A DNA stretch of 64,000 bases from Nymphalis io (GCF_905147045.1 NC_065888.1:2299001-2363000); one strand, 5' to 3'. Positions 25,701-36,239 are shown, numbered from the stretch's first letter. Notes: a model not told the origin generated them from the sequence alone. A program made the numbers and translations.

Positions 25701-26545
25701 AGCCGCAACTTTGAACGTCCAAGTACAAGATCAGAGCATAAGACCAATCCAATTGCATCGTCAGGTAAGACAGGGAGATATTAACTCCCCGAAACTTTTA
25801 CAAACGCATGGGATGACGTCTTCAACGGAACGGACGCGGCAGTAATATGAATGGCCAATACATCTGCGATTTGCCCACGACATTGTCATCATGACGGAAA
25901 CTCTGCAGAATTTGGAGGTCGGTGGTCGTAAACGGCTCTCCACTTGAAATGCAGGAGAACATCTACTTGGTTCAAACTATACAACTTGGCCGGCACAACT
26001 TTGAGAAGGAGGCCAAAAGAAGAATACATTTGGATTGGGCGGCATTCAGTAGGTTGCATCACGATCAATCAACAATCGTCGATCCCACAGTAGCTTAAGG
26101 GTCTTTAATTATTGTGACCTACCTGTGCCTAATGACTTACGGTGCCGAAACGTGGACACTCACTGTAGGACTGGTCCACAAATTTAAGGTCACTCAGTGA
26201 GCTATGGAACGCGCGATTCTTGGGGTTTCTCTGGCAGATGAAATCCGAAATGAGGATATTCATCAGAAGACTAAAGTCACCGACATCGCGCGTAGGTTTA
26301 TTATGCTGAAATGGAAGTGGGCTGGACATGTCTCCAGGCGCATCGATGGCCGATGGAGCCGACACGTGTTAGAGTGGAAATCACGCTTAGGCAAACGTAG
26401 TGTAGGATGCCCTGCGGCAAGGTGGACCGACGATTTGAAAAATGTGGCATGTACGGGATAGATGCGGGCTGCCCAAGATGGGATGGTTGGTGTTCTATAG
26501 GGAAGGCTTTAGTCCATCAGTGGATGGCGATAAGTTGAAAAAAAA
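25700..26545 (+). pseudogene. RTE-type LINE relic (reverse transcriptase C-terminal part)
   Basis: Frames broken by several indels and stops spell the RT motifs VRQGDI-SPKL, LRFAHDIVIMTETLQNLE, TTLRRRPKEEY, TYGAETWTLTVGLVHKFKVTQ, then RAILGVSL, WAGHVSRR and WTDDLK, ending in a GGATGGCGATAAGTTG tail and A-run. The order matches the RT palm, thumb and C-terminal region of RTE-clade LINEs. The catalytic FADD is FAHD, so the enzyme would be dead even without the frameshifts. A sister relic lies at 43530-44480 on the - strand. Confidence 0.8.
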
Positions 26546-26755
26546 TTTTTTTTCAAAAAGGAGGATACGTGTTTGTGTATATGTAGAGAGCAACTTACAA
26601 CAATAAAAATATGTAATTGACATGTTATATGTTTAAAAAAAAAGGATTAATCAAGGGATAAGGAAAGGGAAAAGCTGCAAACTATTAAATAAATATTTAT
26701 TAAAAATTAAAGAGTATATAGATACAGATAGAGAGCTTTCAGACTTTATTTACAT

Positions 26756-29746
26756 TTACGCATTAGATTGTATCCAGCTTGTGTATCTTGAAACTCTAGC
26801 GTAAACACCAGGGAAACGACCGTTTCCACAACCATTGCCGAAGGAGACAACACCGACCACTACACCGTTATGGAGAAGAGGGCCACCTGAGTCTTGAGTG
26901 CAAGTGTCCCGCCCTCCCACGTTCAGATATCCAGCACACAACATATTATCGTTGACCATAGAACCGTATGCACTTCTGCAAGTATTTTGATTGACTGTCC
27001 AGATTTGGACATGGCGAAGTTGCTCAGAAGGTGAACCACCAAACTTAAAAAAAAGAAATATTTTAAAATAGAAAATAAAAATCTTGTGTCTGTACATTGA
27101 ATAAATTTATCCAATAACGAATGTGGACGATGCAAAACAGGAATAGAACACGAGAATATTTTTTCTGTCTGTATGTACGTAATCTCCAAAACTACTACGG
27201 ATTTTCTTGCAGTTTTAAATAATTTAAATTCTTAAAAAATTTATACTTTTATTTAGTCAATGTATGCATTGACTAAGGCGTTAATTGTTTTTTACAGTTT
27301 TAAATTGTAAAAACATTTTATAAAAATGGTCAGTAATTAAATAGTAGGGCACTTATATACTTACAGATGTCATCCCCCATCCTATAGCCCATACGGCTTG
27401 GCCATCGGCTACTCCAGAATTGCTACTAGGTATCCGCCCGACTTTTACAATGTTTCCAATAGGGAAGGCTTGGGAAACTCTCAAAAGGCTAATATCATTG
27501 TTTTTAGTTAGATCATTATAATTGGGATGATTGATGATTCGAGATACAGAATGAATAGAACCGCCGCTACTGGCAAAGGAGGAGCCGACTCGTACTCGGA
27601 ATGCATTAGTTGGTTCACGGCTGAAATAAAAACAAAACGTACATTATTAACCTTAATTATACACATACCGGTGATGAGCTGAAAGCTGCTTTATTTCAGT
27701 TTTTTGATGGTGTGATATTAACAATAAATATAGGTTAAATAAATATATTTTTATAAATATAAATTAGGAAAGAGCGAAATCAGTGTTTAATTTTACAGCT
27801 GCTAAGCAAAGTGTATAAGTAAGACCGATCTACATATGTGATATAATTATAAATTGTTAACAATAATTGACTCTGTCAATTGTTAAAGAATAATATGATA
27901 CGGCAAAATGTAATTTGGAAATAAATGAACAAAATTGGGCTTTGATGTCCAGTCTCAAAGACTAATCAATGCCTTGCATTTAAGTTTTATCAATTTATTC
28001 TCCCTGCCCCAGGACCGTTTAAACTAGAAACTAAGCAAATGAGCCATTAAGATATTGTACACATATATATGTATATACACATATTATGTAACAGGTCGGA
28101 GGAGGGAAAAATGGACCACCACCGCCCATTAGACATTGGCAATGTATGAAATATTAACGATTCCTTACATAGCCAATGCGAAGATGTTATGTCCCTTGTG
28201 ACTGTAGTTCCAATGGCTCATTCATCCTTCAAGACGGAACGCAACAATACTAAATATTGCTGTTTAGCGGTACAATATATTTTTAATGTGTGTTGTTTGT
28301 AGTCACTAGAATATTTTAGAGCATACATGTTTACTTACAAAAAGCAGTGAGCAGCGGAGAGTACAGATCTGTTGTTGATGATTGTACCTCCACATACTTG
28401 GCGGAAATTTGCACCGAATAACTTTAAAACCGCAGCTGCAAATGGGTATTGATTGATAGTAGTCAATGAGCCACCCACTATCCTTTGTTGTGAGGGTACC
28501 GCTACAAAAAAAACAAAAAAGTAGTCACATATACCCTAGTAGACGAATACTCAGCAATATGAATGTATAAGGGTCCTACCCTTCACCAATAACGTTATTT
28601 ACATTTAAAAATTATTTATTGATCATATCATTCCTTTATTAAATAATTTCTGTTCCAACATCAATTTCTCTTAGATTTAAGATAATCAAATAGTGCACAG
28701 TAAATCACACAGCACAGATTGAAGCAGCAATGGTAAAATCCTCTGTACCGCGCGTTTATATGACAATATCAATGGCGTTGTGTGCTTACATTGCGTACTA
28801 ACAAAATACACCACATTGATTGTTTGAATCAAAGCTGCAATGGACCATTTATTTATTTATTTATTTAACACTTTTTGCACAACATATACATAAAATGAGA
28901 GAATTAGGAAACAATCAAAGAAAAAGAAAAAGAAAATAAAAAAAAATGGTGCGCAAAGGCGGTCTTATCGCTTATAGCGATCTCTAACAGACAACCTTTG
29001 GTGAAAGAATTTTGTAAGAGAACAGGTAAGTGCATTTACATATAAATACTAAATATTTAATAAGCTACACATATCTACATCCCACTAACCACATACAATA
29101 ATACATACATACATACACATATACATACATACAAATATATATATAATTATTATATAGCATATACATATTATATATAATTATAGAGTATAAAATTATATAT
29201 AGATAAATTATAAACCACATACTATTTCATACATACATACATACCTTACTTGTAAATGGACAAATAATAGCTTTTCAAGCTATTATTCTATTCTATTATC
29301 CTGCATGATACAATAATGTATCAAGCAGGATTAATATCGTTTAAAAAATAACTATTTTTTAAATAAATACTAGGTATCTCTATATATTTTTGTGAAATAC
29401 ATATATTTTCTTTACCGTGAGTATTGTTCCATTGGATTGTATGGAGAGCGATATTTTATCTTAAAATAAAATATTATAGTATCTTTATCATACATGACGC
29501 GCATATGTATTATTTTAATATTTCTTACATTGTCTATGTCTATGGATAGTGGTGACCATTTACCGTCAAGTGTTCCAATGGCCTGTCTTCCATCCTCTAA
29601 ATCAAATAAAAACTGTTCTGCCCTCTGCATCAAAAATCATCATCTCCAAGACTTTGTATATATATTCTTATATAAGAAAAGCAATTTTGTAACTTACCCA
29701 AAACAGCAGTGAGGCATAAAGCCAACAGGCAGACAGTTTTTATCAT
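26756..29746 (-). CDS. SP3: trypsin-like serine protease, 4 exons
   Basis: Exons 29746-29698, 28501-28339, 27620-27365 and 27043-26756 have exactly the lengths and phases of SP2 (49/163/256/288 nt), giving 251 residues. Residues 1-16 are a signal peptide, R23|IVGG the activation site, and the triad is H68, D113 and S208. D202 in the S1 pocket predicts trypsin specificity. Position 206 is again Gln (CTQDSGG), where trypsins normally have Gly. SP3 is the inverted neighbour of SP2, and the two proteins are clearly close paralogs (long identical blocks such as RIVGGSLTTI and CAGYLNVGGRD). An AATAAA lies just after the stop (about 26745-26750). Introns carry repeat B fragments. Likely a secreted digestive enzyme (inferred). 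Confidence 0.93.
28105..28275 (-). repeat. Repeat B fragment in SP3 intron 2
   Basis: ACCACCGCCCATTAGACATT, CTTACATAGCCAATGCG, ATGTTATGTCCCTTGTGACT and ACGCAACAATACTAAATATT mark an inverted repeat B with an internal deletion. Confidence 0.65.
29530..29605 (+). repeat. Repeat B 3' fragment in SP3 intron 1
   Basis: TCTATGGATAGTGGTGACCA followed by TTTACCGTCAAGTG matches the 3' third of repeat B in sense orientation. It is diverged. Confidence 0.4.
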
Positions 29747-29799
29747 TATCGTCAAGTGCCTACGCAGAGACCAACAAATGTATTAAAAAGTCAAGCGTC

Positions 29800-29872
29800 T
29801 ATTTATATTAATGTCGTAATCTGATTGATTGAAAACATAATTAATTTATCTACACATTCTAATAAGATAAAA
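29800..29872 (-). promoter_or_regulatory. SP3 promoter: TATA box and GATA motif block
   Basis: On the - strand a TATAAATA (29807-29800) lies about 55 bp before the ATG. Upstream, TTATCTTATTAGAATGTG and TAGATAAATTAATTATG align with the SP2 block at nearly the same distance. The shared GATA cores suggest common, possibly gut-specific, control (inference). Confidence 0.6.
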
Positions 29873-30277
29873 CCCTAATATCTTAATAAATAGCACATGT
29901 GCTTTTTAGAGATCCGTAGTGAACGATCAATCTTAGAACACAGTATAACATTATATACCTGTTAAGTACCTGTTAGGTATATAATTTTATCATTTTACGA
30001 GGTTAATTTTAACGTATATCTATTCTATAAAAATATACTCAAAACTCACCGCAGAAAATAGTTGTGAAATTTAAGAAAGTGATATGCGACATAGACCATA
30101 ATAATTACAACATTTCAAGAATACACGCGTCAAATTATTATATGAAAAAAAGTAGAATGTCAACATTTCACGGTTGAGTAATTTTCTTAAAGTATAGAAC
30201 TGCTGCACCGGTTCGGAATGCGAGAGTGAGATAGACCTCTTAAATCAGTTAGTTCCTTGATTCGTTTTTTTTTTATT

Positions 30278-30412
30278 ATAATAGGAAGGCAAACTGCCAA
30301 ATGGGTGACCTGACCCTTCAGACCGGAACACAACATTACTACGTTTGGCGATAGAATATGTAATGAGCGGGTAGTATCTACCCAGGTGGGCTTGCTTAAA
30401 ACACTACCACCA
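30278..30412 (-). repeat. Repeat B, internally deleted copy
   Basis: It starts TATAATAGGAAGGCAAACTG and jumps from the CACCTGATGG-equivalent to CCTTCAGACCGGAACACAAC, then ends near AAACACTACCACCAC. The central 130 bp or so is missing. Confidence 0.65.
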
Positions 30413-30429
30413 CCGACTTTGACCGACAC

Positions 30430-31880
30430 CGTTGACTACCATCGTTATTATTTTTGTTGCCTGACTTTTAATTTTGCGATAACTCCTAAGATATTAATTT
30501 GGATTGTAATAGTATTAATATCTTAGTCCACATCATAAGTTTTCGCAACGCACGCCAAAATCTTCATAGATAATAAATATATACACTGGGATATACTTAT
30601 TATTGCAATTTTTGTAGGGATAATTTTTTTTCAATAAAATATAGCTTATGTTACTCGATAATATGTAGTATGTATGTATAATGTAGCTTCCTATGACAAA
30701 AGTTTTTTTTAATCTCTTAAGTTGTTTTGACCTTATTCATTACTAACAAACATACAATAAAACTTTTCTTTAATAATATTAGTATAAATATACTTATACA
30801 TTTTTTATTAATTAATTTTTATTGTGCGATAAGAAGATTAAAAAATGTATTCGATAATATTATCGACATAGTTCTGAGATTATATAGCCCTCATTATTTT
30901 TATTATTAGTAGCGAAAATTTGTGCTGCGCTGTAATGATTAATAAATAAACAAAATTATTATTTATTGATTAGCATAGATGGATAAACACAAACCGGGGC
31001 TTACCCAAGATATAATTCTGATATCAGAGACGAGGGCATTTTCCAACGGAGCATATCAATTAACGAGTACTAGGCACTCTCATCTCATAGTCTGATGAAA
31101 CGGTCATCCAACTCAACTAAAGATCAGGTGCAAAACCAATTGACTGTACTTATTGACCAGAGATATTAAAGATATATTAAAAGTTGGTAAAAAAGAACAT
31201 TTACAAAAATGTATCATATGTTTTTGTTGTAATATTAATAATATTACAATGTAATGTAATATTAATAATATTAGTAATAGTCTTTATTACATATAGGAAA
31301 AACCTTTTAATTTTGGAAACAAAAATGTCGAAATGCAGAAATGTGCGAAGTCACACGACACATCGTAAGAAGTTGCGAATTAGTTCGCCGGTGATGTAAA
31401 TATGTTTACCCGAAACATACCACGGTAGTGCCACCTTGCCGCACGAAATGCATCACAGTAATTCGCGTCACGTCTATCTATGCTGCGAATTCGCATCGTG
31501 CCGATTCGCAGTTTTGTGTTTTGATCCTAATCTTCATTGCTCCTAATAGCCAATACTTACAATCGATGTTAATATTTATTTTTCGAACCAACGAACACAC
31601 GTGTATTATTAAAAAATATTATTAAAAAATATAAAACCCTGTTAGGGTTTGACATTTTTTAACTTATCGTTACTTCATTAAGCATTTTTTCATACACATT
31701 TTTTATATATGTTTAAGATAAGATTTTATTCTATAGATATGTATATAGTTTATATACGGCATAATATGTTCTGTTATTTTTTATTAATTACATAGCTTTA
31801 TCTTAATAACATATTAATATATATATATAGATATTTATGTTATATGATCATAAGCTTCTGAGATACTGAGATACTGAGAT
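30430..31880. other. Unassigned stretch
   Basis: AT-rich with some moderate-GC patches (30990-31120, 31370-31560) that carry no recognised frame. At 31855-31882 GAGATACTGAGATACTGAGA shows a small tandem duplication at the edge of the R1-like insert. Confidence 0.4.
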
Positions 31881-31894
31881 TCTTTGATAGAAAA

Positions 31895-32300
31895 ACCTTA
31901 CACGAAAAACCTTACACTTACCGAGACGACGCCGACGTCGTCTCCGCCGAGCAGGATCGGCCCTTTCCCGTTCTCGCTCCTTCACGGTCGACGAAACTTC
32001 AAGGGGACGGTCCGTCTGGACCATGACGGTCTCACAGAGGCCTTGAGAGACAGGTCTTGTCCGACTTCGCGGACCAGGGTCTCCCTCTCCGCATTCCACG
32101 CGGGGCACGCTTCCAGCGTTTGGTGAGCGGTGTCCCGGTGGTGGCACATCGCCGACGATTCGCGTCCGATCTTACACAGGTGTTCTCCAAAACAACCGTG
32201 ACCGGTCATTACCTGCGTAAGTCGGAAGGTGACTCGTCGCTTTCGTCTCATCCAGGCTTCGAAGGCTGGCAGGATCGCTCCAACGACGCGTTTGCGCGTA
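31895..32300 (-). pseudogene. R1-like LINE relic (C-terminal zinc-knuckle region)
   Basis: A GC-rich island on the - strand reads FRLTQVMTGHGCFGEHLCKI, then CHHRDTAHQTLEACPAW, LVREVGQDLSL and an Arg/Glu-rich end with RRRRRR. This is the C-terminal CCHC-like region of R1-clade LINE ORF2 proteins (FRLTQVLTGHGCFGxYL...). One frame change near 32000 is needed to follow it. Only the 3' end is present, typical of 5' truncation. The base composition is unlike the AT-rich neighbours. Confidence 0.75.
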
Positions 32301-33018
32301 CCGTTCTTAGGTAAGATACCTTACCTTAACTCGCCTTGCCTGATAAAGTTAATAATAAAAATAATCACATATACTTAACTACACCTAAACTATTTTGTAT
32401 ACTGATAAGATTAAATAAGCAATTCTATGTATGTTTTGTGTATCCCGTAAAGGGCTCTAGCGATTTGGCTCAAATTTTGTATTTAGACATGGTTTTACTT
32501 TTCAAATGTATCCATGTAGGTTCGTTTTCTGAAAAAACACAATTAATAACAAAAAAAACTACTACAATATACTAAAGTGAGAGAAAATTTATACTGTTTG
32601 TTTGTACAATATAGTGTTGTTGCTAAAGGACACTTAACATAATTGACGTTAAAGTCATAAATTTTTTTTGGGTAAATAATAATTATTTTGTACAATTTTA
32701 TTGTAAGATATAAATTCCGAATTACCGAACACTTTTTTATAAGTTACTATAGCCAGAAGATAGTTTCAATTTAAGTCAATAGATGTCCCATTTCAATGTT
32801 AGAATATGTATAACACTGGATTAATTGAATTAGTTTATCAAAATGATCAAAGATGGCACTGTTAAATATTATATGAAATCAAATTTTATACTATAATTAT
32901 TCAAGGCACAAAGGCTTTTTAATCTACGTTGTAAATTACCACCAATTCGGGTAAAATACTCAGTAAAAAGCAACGATTTACAACAAAAGATATAGCATAA
33001 CAATATCTTTCATGAATA

Positions 33019-33262
33019 CACGATACAGAGAAGATTAGCATGGCCCCTGCGCAAGGATGACACGCAAAATCGTGAACCGTTCCACATTTTTACACCGATT
33101 ATGACAACAGCCACTAGGTCATTGAGCCTCTGGCCCTTCGTGCCAAAAATTAAAGACACGACAAGATAACTTTTCGGAGAGGAACAGCCCGGGTAAAGGG
33201 AGCAACCCCGAGCCCCGTACTCAGACTGGCTTTAGGGCTAATCAGGAAGAACCAGCTCTCTC
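33019..33262 (+). pseudogene. U6 snRNA-fusion retrocopy
   Basis: 33021-33092 matches the 3' two-thirds of U6 snRNA (ACGATACAGAGAAGATTAGC through the TTCCACATTTTT end, including the conserved ACAGAGA box and catalytic AGC region) with one visible change near the end. The first 35 or so U6 bases are missing. The U6 part is fused to about 170 bp of unrelated, GC-richer sequence ending in a CT-repeat. The whole unit is flanked by a perfect 13-bp direct repeat, TCTTTCATGAATA, at 33006-33018 and 33263-33275. This is a LINE-mobilised chimeric cDNA, not a functional U6 gene: there is no proximal promoter element and no 5' stem. Confidence 0.85.
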
Positions 33263-33275
33263 TCTTTCATGAATA

Positions 33276-34110
33276 TTACATATTATATCTACATTTGTGC
33301 TAACTTTCATGGTCGGTCCAGTGTCGAAGTCTAATAATCAAAATACAATACACTAACATTAATTTTAAAGGTAACAAACCTATCTAAACTACCTACAATA
33401 TAGTGATTAAGGAGATTGATAAAATTCTTATTAATAGTATATTTAATTTATGTTATTTTGTTTTCCCATATTTCATTTTGTTATAATTTATTAATAAGTA
33501 TGACGTAATATTACGTAAGTAGTAATTGTCTTTTTAATATTTTTATAAAGATTACTCGGCAAAGAGTTGTAGGTAAATATAGGGATATAGGGGATATTAA
33601 ATGGCTGCCGAGCTGAATATTTGTTTTTATAAAAACAGACTGTATACAATAAAGCCGTTACTCCACTTTTTACTACTGGTACTATTTACGCGGATTATAG
33701 TCTATAAATCGAGTACGTACCTTAGCGCATTAACTACGGAGGTTTATATATATGGTGGTGAGAAATAATATATAAGTGAAAGGAATGCAAGGACAAAAGG
33801 GATGTCACAACGCCCAGAAAATATCACCTCGGGCAGTAAAACCGCAATTCACATAAAATAATTGTAATCACTGCGCGAAAATTCAGTTCCATCGGCTGTG
33901 TGGAAGTAGTTAAAATTCAATTGGAATATTTCTACTTAGATATTTGAGTTACTGTCTTATTTTTTATAAAATTGTATAGAAACCGCCACATATACATGGA
34001 CTTTTTACTTTGCTATGCTATAATGCTTCAGTTCTATAACTTGTGAAATTAAAATTTACTTTTAAGCGATTCGTGGAATAAAAAGAAAAGAAAATGTAGC
34101 TACATCAAAA
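33276..34110. other. Unassigned AT-rich DNA
   Basis: I see no gene, repeat family member or RNA in this stretch. Confidence 0.4.
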
Positions 34111-34113
34111 CAT

Positions 34114-34257
34114 TTAATATATTGCAATTTTTATCATAATTTGTACCAGTTTTAGCAAAGTTTCATCACTAAAACTGGCAATCCTGCCGCAGATGTTCCA
34201 GCAGTCATAGCAGTATCCGCACCACCACTCTTTGAACAGCAACCTGTGTAAAATTCA
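34114..34257 (-). other. In-frame extension beyond the TGA stop
   Basis: After the TGA the same frame continues 46 codons to a TAA at 34116-34114. It spells FKEWWCGYCYDCWNICGR, then IASFSDETLLKLVQI. Five Cys and four Trp in so short a stretch are unlike random AT-rich DNA. The options are a recent nonsense change from a Cys or Trp codon, programmed readthrough, or a small terminal exon after the TTTTACACAG acceptor at about 34245. I cannot choose between them. Confidence 0.5.
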
Positions 34258-35081
34258 TTCTATAGGATTAAGTATTATCATGCGTTGACCGGATTTTGCT
34301 TCTCGATGTGGCAAGCTTGGTATTCTGGAACCGCCGCTACCACTTAATGGATTACGACCAGATTGAATATTAGGAGGTGCCTCGAAACAATCTGCTTTAC
34401 AAGGTAAATCCCATAAACAAGGTGACGGCGGTTTCCAGTGTACACAGCCAGGTCTAGTACACACTTCTTTAACTGTTTCTATTCGTTGAGACCGAGGATT
34501 CGGTTTTTTAGACTCTGTGGTTAATAATTGTTTATTTTGTATATTGTTGATAATTGCTTTCATTTTTTGTTCGTCTAGAACAAAAATACTTTCAGATGGC
34601 TGATCCTGGCTCTTGTCTTTAGAGTAATCTTTATTTACTTGAGTAGAAAGAGATGTAGGCAACTTACAACACTGTTCCTTTTTAGCAGTTGAACCGTCGG
34701 GTATCACGCCTTTAAGTTCACAAACTATGAACCGTTTACCACCACTAGATCCAAAATTTGATTCTGCTAAATTTCCTGAAGTGCCCGCTTGAGCCCGGAG
34801 ATGAGCTGCAAGCGGTGCCGGATCTGCAAGTCCTCGCGCACGTGCTAGTTGACTTGGCGCACATAAAGGGTCGGGTAAAACTAAACATGCCGGCTCTCCG
34901 CCACAACCAGTGCGCCGACAATCATGTTGAAGACCATTTCTTTTTATACAATGACAGCTATAATACATAATTCCGCCACGGAGCTCACGGCTTTTTGTTC
35001 TCTTTAGCTGGTTTTCTTTAGATCCTGTTTTTTCTGCATCGTTTTCTTCCGCGGTGGGAGCACCCCTTTCGGCTGCTCTAC
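34255..35081 (-). CDS. Cys-rich protein exon with RNGLQ-DC core
   Basis: The open exon follows an acceptor (TTTAATTTGCAG) at about 35082 and runs about 275 codons to a TGA at 34257-34255. It has a charged N-terminal part, then SRELRGGIMYYSCHC, KRNGLQHDCRRTGC and VLPDPLCAPSQLARARG, a Lys/Gln-rich middle, and a Cys/Pro/Trp C-terminal part (CTRPGCVHWKPPSPCLWDLPC). The core matches the 36232 gene (SRELRGGI, RNGLQYDCRRSGC, VLPKPLC), so it is a paralog and real coding sequence. No ATG lies near its 5' end, so upstream coding exon(s) exist. Exon 35528-35474 ends in the right phase to be spliced here. The frame stays open for 46 more codons past the TGA (34254-34114), and these are Cys/Trp-rich. Function unknown; a sperm-structural role is possible by analogy. 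Confidence 0.75.
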
Positions 35082-35188
35082 CTTTCTGCAAATTAAAAGT
35101 ACATTAGCTTCAAAATATTCATCAATGTCCGCCGTGAAAAAAGTTTTGTATTACCCAAAAGTTTTTGGCCAATCAAACGATGCAGTTG

Positions 35189-35610
35189 CTACCATTGCGA
35201 AATAAGGTCGAAATCACTGAAGCGTGTCACGTAGGTCTTGCCAGGAGGTGGGCAGCGTACACACGGCGGACAGGGCGGTGGACACGGCTTTGAACAGCAA
35301 GGGCCCGCCCGACATAAATATCGGATTGACCCCTGCTGAAAGAACTGACAATCCTGCAGTCCATTACGCTTAAATGCAGACCGCGGCAAACACTGCAACT
35401 AATATTATAACGACTGTTAAAGACGTTATTTTTTTTTTAACGTAAATATTTAAATGATCTAATTTAAACTTACCGGCGGTCCGCAGTCTTCATACTTGTA
35501 ACAAACCATAGGACCACACGGGGAACACCTAGAACAATAAGATTATTATAAATTTTAGCCAATGGAAAAATTAAATAAATGATATACTTAATATAAAAAT
35601 ATACTTACAT
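35189..35610 (-). CDS. Small Cys/Pro-rich protein with a split start codon
   Basis: Proposed exons: 35610-35609 (AT only, plus 5' UTR), 35528-35474 and 35392-35189. The first intron is GTAAGTAT...TTCTAG and completes ATG as AT|G TGT. The second is GTAAGTTT...TTGCAG in phase 0. The 86-residue product starts MCSPCGPMVCYKYEDCGPP, continues CLPRSAFKRNGLQDCQFF, then CCSKPCPPPCPPCVRCPPPG, and ends FSDFDLISQW. The RNGLQ-DC element links it to the 34255 and 36232 genes. No other ATG gives the Cys-rich frame a start at its 5' end, which is why I choose the split codon. Unspliced RNA would read ATG TAA. Cytoplasmic, with no signal peptide; a sperm-tail type structural role is inference. Confidence 0.65.
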
Positions 35611-35968
35611 ATTAAAATCCTTTTATACCGCAGTTAAATCGAAACGATGCGGTTTTTATATATTTTTACTGATTTTTAATTTATTTACACTATTTTAAAT
35701 AATTATTTTCTGAATATATCAACACTAGAATTTTTTTAAATTTATTTAATTTACTTGATAATTTTTCGTGTGCTATTTATGTCTACTCATGACGATATCA
35801 ATATCTATTCTGCTTATCTGTTCTCATTTTGAAACGGTACAAAAATTTAAAAATATTCCATGCACATTATTTATCAAAAAACGTACCAGTATTTTCAAAA
35901 CGTTTGAAATTTCAGTTTTATATTATTTCTCGCCAGTATTCTTATCACCTAAATCTTTATAATTATCT

Positions 35969-36232
35969 TTAATATTTATTTTTTATTTTACAAATGCTAT
36001 ATAATGCTTCAGCATGGGGATTACCGCAGTGCTTGATGCATGCCATAGTTGCTGGACCACACAATGGCTTTGGTAATACTTGGCATAGCGGCGAGGTTTG
36101 ACAGCCGCTTCTACGACAATCATACTGCAACCCATTTCGACGGAGACAATTACAGTCTGTGTAAAGTATACCACCACGTAACTCACGACTTTGGCAATTC
36201 TTCAAAGGAGCACAAGGCTTGCTACGACCCAT
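35969..36232 (-). CDS. RNGLQ-DC family Cys-rich protein (87 aa)
   Basis: A single ATG-initiated exon, MGRSKPCAPLKNCQ, followed by SRELRGGILYTDCNC, RRNGLQYDCRRSGC, LCQVLPKPLCGPATMACIKH and CGNPHAEALYSICKI. It is collinear with residues of the 34255 exon and confirms that this core is conserved. It has 10 Cys and no signal peptide or membrane segment. It lies 360 bp upstream of, and on the same strand as, the split-start gene, so the three form a small - strand cluster. An AATAAA overlaps the end of the coding region. Possible extra upstream exons cannot be excluded. Function unknown. Confidence 0.65.
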   Translation of the reverse strand: MGRSKPCAPLKNCQSRELRGGILYTDCNCLRRNGLQYDCRRSGCQTSPLCQVLPKPLCGPATMACIKHCGNPHAEALYSICKIKNKY

Positions 36233-36239
36233 GTTTAAA

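Noticed and set aside
31884..32314. + strand frames of 80-85 codons in the GC-rich island
   Set aside because: They are antisense shadows of the R1-like LINE tail on the - strand.
33019..33092. Functional U6 snRNA gene
   Set aside because: The 5' third is missing, no upstream snRNA promoter element is seen, and a target-site duplication encloses the unit.
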